Shown: in pieces, positions 5,769 through 6,010 of the stretch | Numbering within the stretch: the first letter of the stretch is position 1 | How the letters are laid out: the number at the start of each line of letters is the position of its first letter | Source: Pyrinomonadaceae bacterium | Lineage (GTDB): Bacteria; Acidobacteriota; Blastocatellia; Pyrinomonadales; Pyrinomonadaceae | Assembly (NCBI GenBank): GCA_026786155.1 | Contig: JAJAYR010000271.1 | Location: forward strand, 1-6,010 | Direction of reading: 5' to 3' | DNA: 6,010 nt | Translations under genes and position numbers: made by a program | Notes under the pieces: generated by a model | What the model was told of the DNA's origin: nothing | Databases searched by the model: none | The model's input: the letters and a program-made list of their open reading frames with translations, nothing else

Positions 5769-5877
5769 ATACCGAAGAAATTGACAGGGATAAAGGAGGA
5801 TAAACAGGGAAATTAAATCAGTTGATTTAGTTTTTATCTCTGTCCATCCTTTTAATCCCTGTCAATTTCTCCGGTAT
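5769..5877. repeat. 109-bp long-stem inverted repeat with nested hairpin; possible bidirectional terminator
   Basis: The arms 5769-5791 and 5855-5877 are complementary over 23 bp with one mismatch and flank a 63-nt centre. The centre holds a nested perfect hairpin, TAAATCA (5814-5820) with TGATTTA (5823-5829), plus partly complementary AAAGGAGGA and CCATCCTTT segments. On the plus strand it is followed by T-rich TTTATTTTACTT, and on the minus strand by CTTTTTTT (5768-5761). Either strand's transcript could therefore terminate here. It begins 14 bp after the upstream coding region and shares words with the 507-540 repeat, which fits a dispersed MITE- or REP-like element. Confidence 0.7.
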
Positions 5878-5914
5878 TTATTTTACTTCTGATGTTACGC
5901 AGCGAATGTTTTTT

Positions 5915-5927
5915 CGGGCTTTGCCCG
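5915..5927. repeat. Short-loop hairpin 1 of 3
   Basis: CGGGC (5915-5919) and GCCCG (5923-5927) form a 5-bp GC stem with a TTT loop, preceded by a T6 run. It is the first of three short-loop hairpins in the terminal non-coding stretch. Confidence 0.5.
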
Positions 5928-5935
5928 CCGTTGTG

Positions 5936-5956
5936 CGGAAAGGCTTCGCCTTTCCG
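5936..5956. repeat. Short-loop hairpin 2 of 3
   Basis: CGGAAAGGC (5936-5944) and GCCTTTCCG (5948-5956) form a perfect 9-bp stem closed by a 3-nt TTC loop. It is strong in both DNA and RNA and has no T-run after it, so it is more REP-like than terminator-like. Confidence 0.65.
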
Positions 5957-5991
5957 GTCGTTACTCACTTAATTTCTGCTGTGCCGCCACC

Positions 5992-6008
5992 GTGAGGCGC
6001 AGCCTCAC
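5992..6008. repeat. Short-loop hairpin 3 of 3
   Basis: GTGAGGC (5992-5998) and GCCTCAC (6002-6008) form a perfect 7-bp stem with a GCA loop, ending two bases before the window edge. The series may continue outside the window. Confidence 0.6.
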
Positions 6009-6010
6009 TA

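Noticed and set aside
5755..6010. CRISPR array, tRNA or retron RNA in the structured 3' region
   Set aside because: There are no regularly spaced identical repeats, no cloverleaf and no reverse transcriptase in view. The hairpins differ from each other in sequence.

Overview
The window is a chromosomal segment at roughly 50% GC. It carries one housekeeping block on the minus strand and two genes on the plus strand. Gene content, codon style, the lack of Shine-Dalgarno sites and the dispersed ACAGGATA- and GAATTTG-type repeats suggest an environmental bacterium, possibly an Acidobacteriota member of the Blastocatellia/Pyrinomonadaceae kind. That placement is an impression, not a demonstrated assignment.

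Layout, left to right. At 2-499 (+) is the 3' part of a Maf-family nucleotide pyrophosphatase, cut by the window edge. It converges on a minus-strand gene at 556-1059 for an exported thioredoxin-fold (TlpA-like) protein that has lost both catalytic cysteines. A weak hairpin with a T-tract between them looks like a terminator for the minus-strand transcript. Reading leftwards on the minus strand, the main block is folK (to 3642), panB (3561-2701), mntA-like (2653-2351), hepT-like (2361-1996), panC (1996-1142) and then the TlpA-like gene. FolK serves folate synthesis. PanB and PanC are two enzymes of pantothenate (coenzyme A) synthesis.

The most notable arrangement is a HepT/MntA (type VII) toxin-antitoxin pair lying between panB and panC. 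mntA and hepT overlap by 11 nt, and the hepT stop overlaps the panC start by 1 nt (TAATG). A perfect TATAAT inside a 7-bp inverted repeat precedes mntA, which suggests an internal, possibly autoregulated, promoter. panC may therefore depend on transcription or translation of the toxin-antitoxin pair.

The folK-panB junction holds two arms of degenerate 7-nt repeats. They form a 33-bp inverted repeat (30/33 matching) whose lower arm ends 4 nt before the panB start codon. The upper arm encodes the tail of FolK.

Divergent from folK, at 4453-5754 (+), is an AlbA_2 (Schlafen-like) plus GHKL-type ATPase protein of the 'RecG-like transcriptional regulator' class, function unknown. The 241-bp gap between folK and this gene holds only a small inverted repeat near folK and no recognisable gene. 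After it (5755-6010) lies non-coding, highly structured DNA: a 109-bp long-stem hairpin related to the 507-540 repeat, then three separate short-loop hairpins up to the window end.
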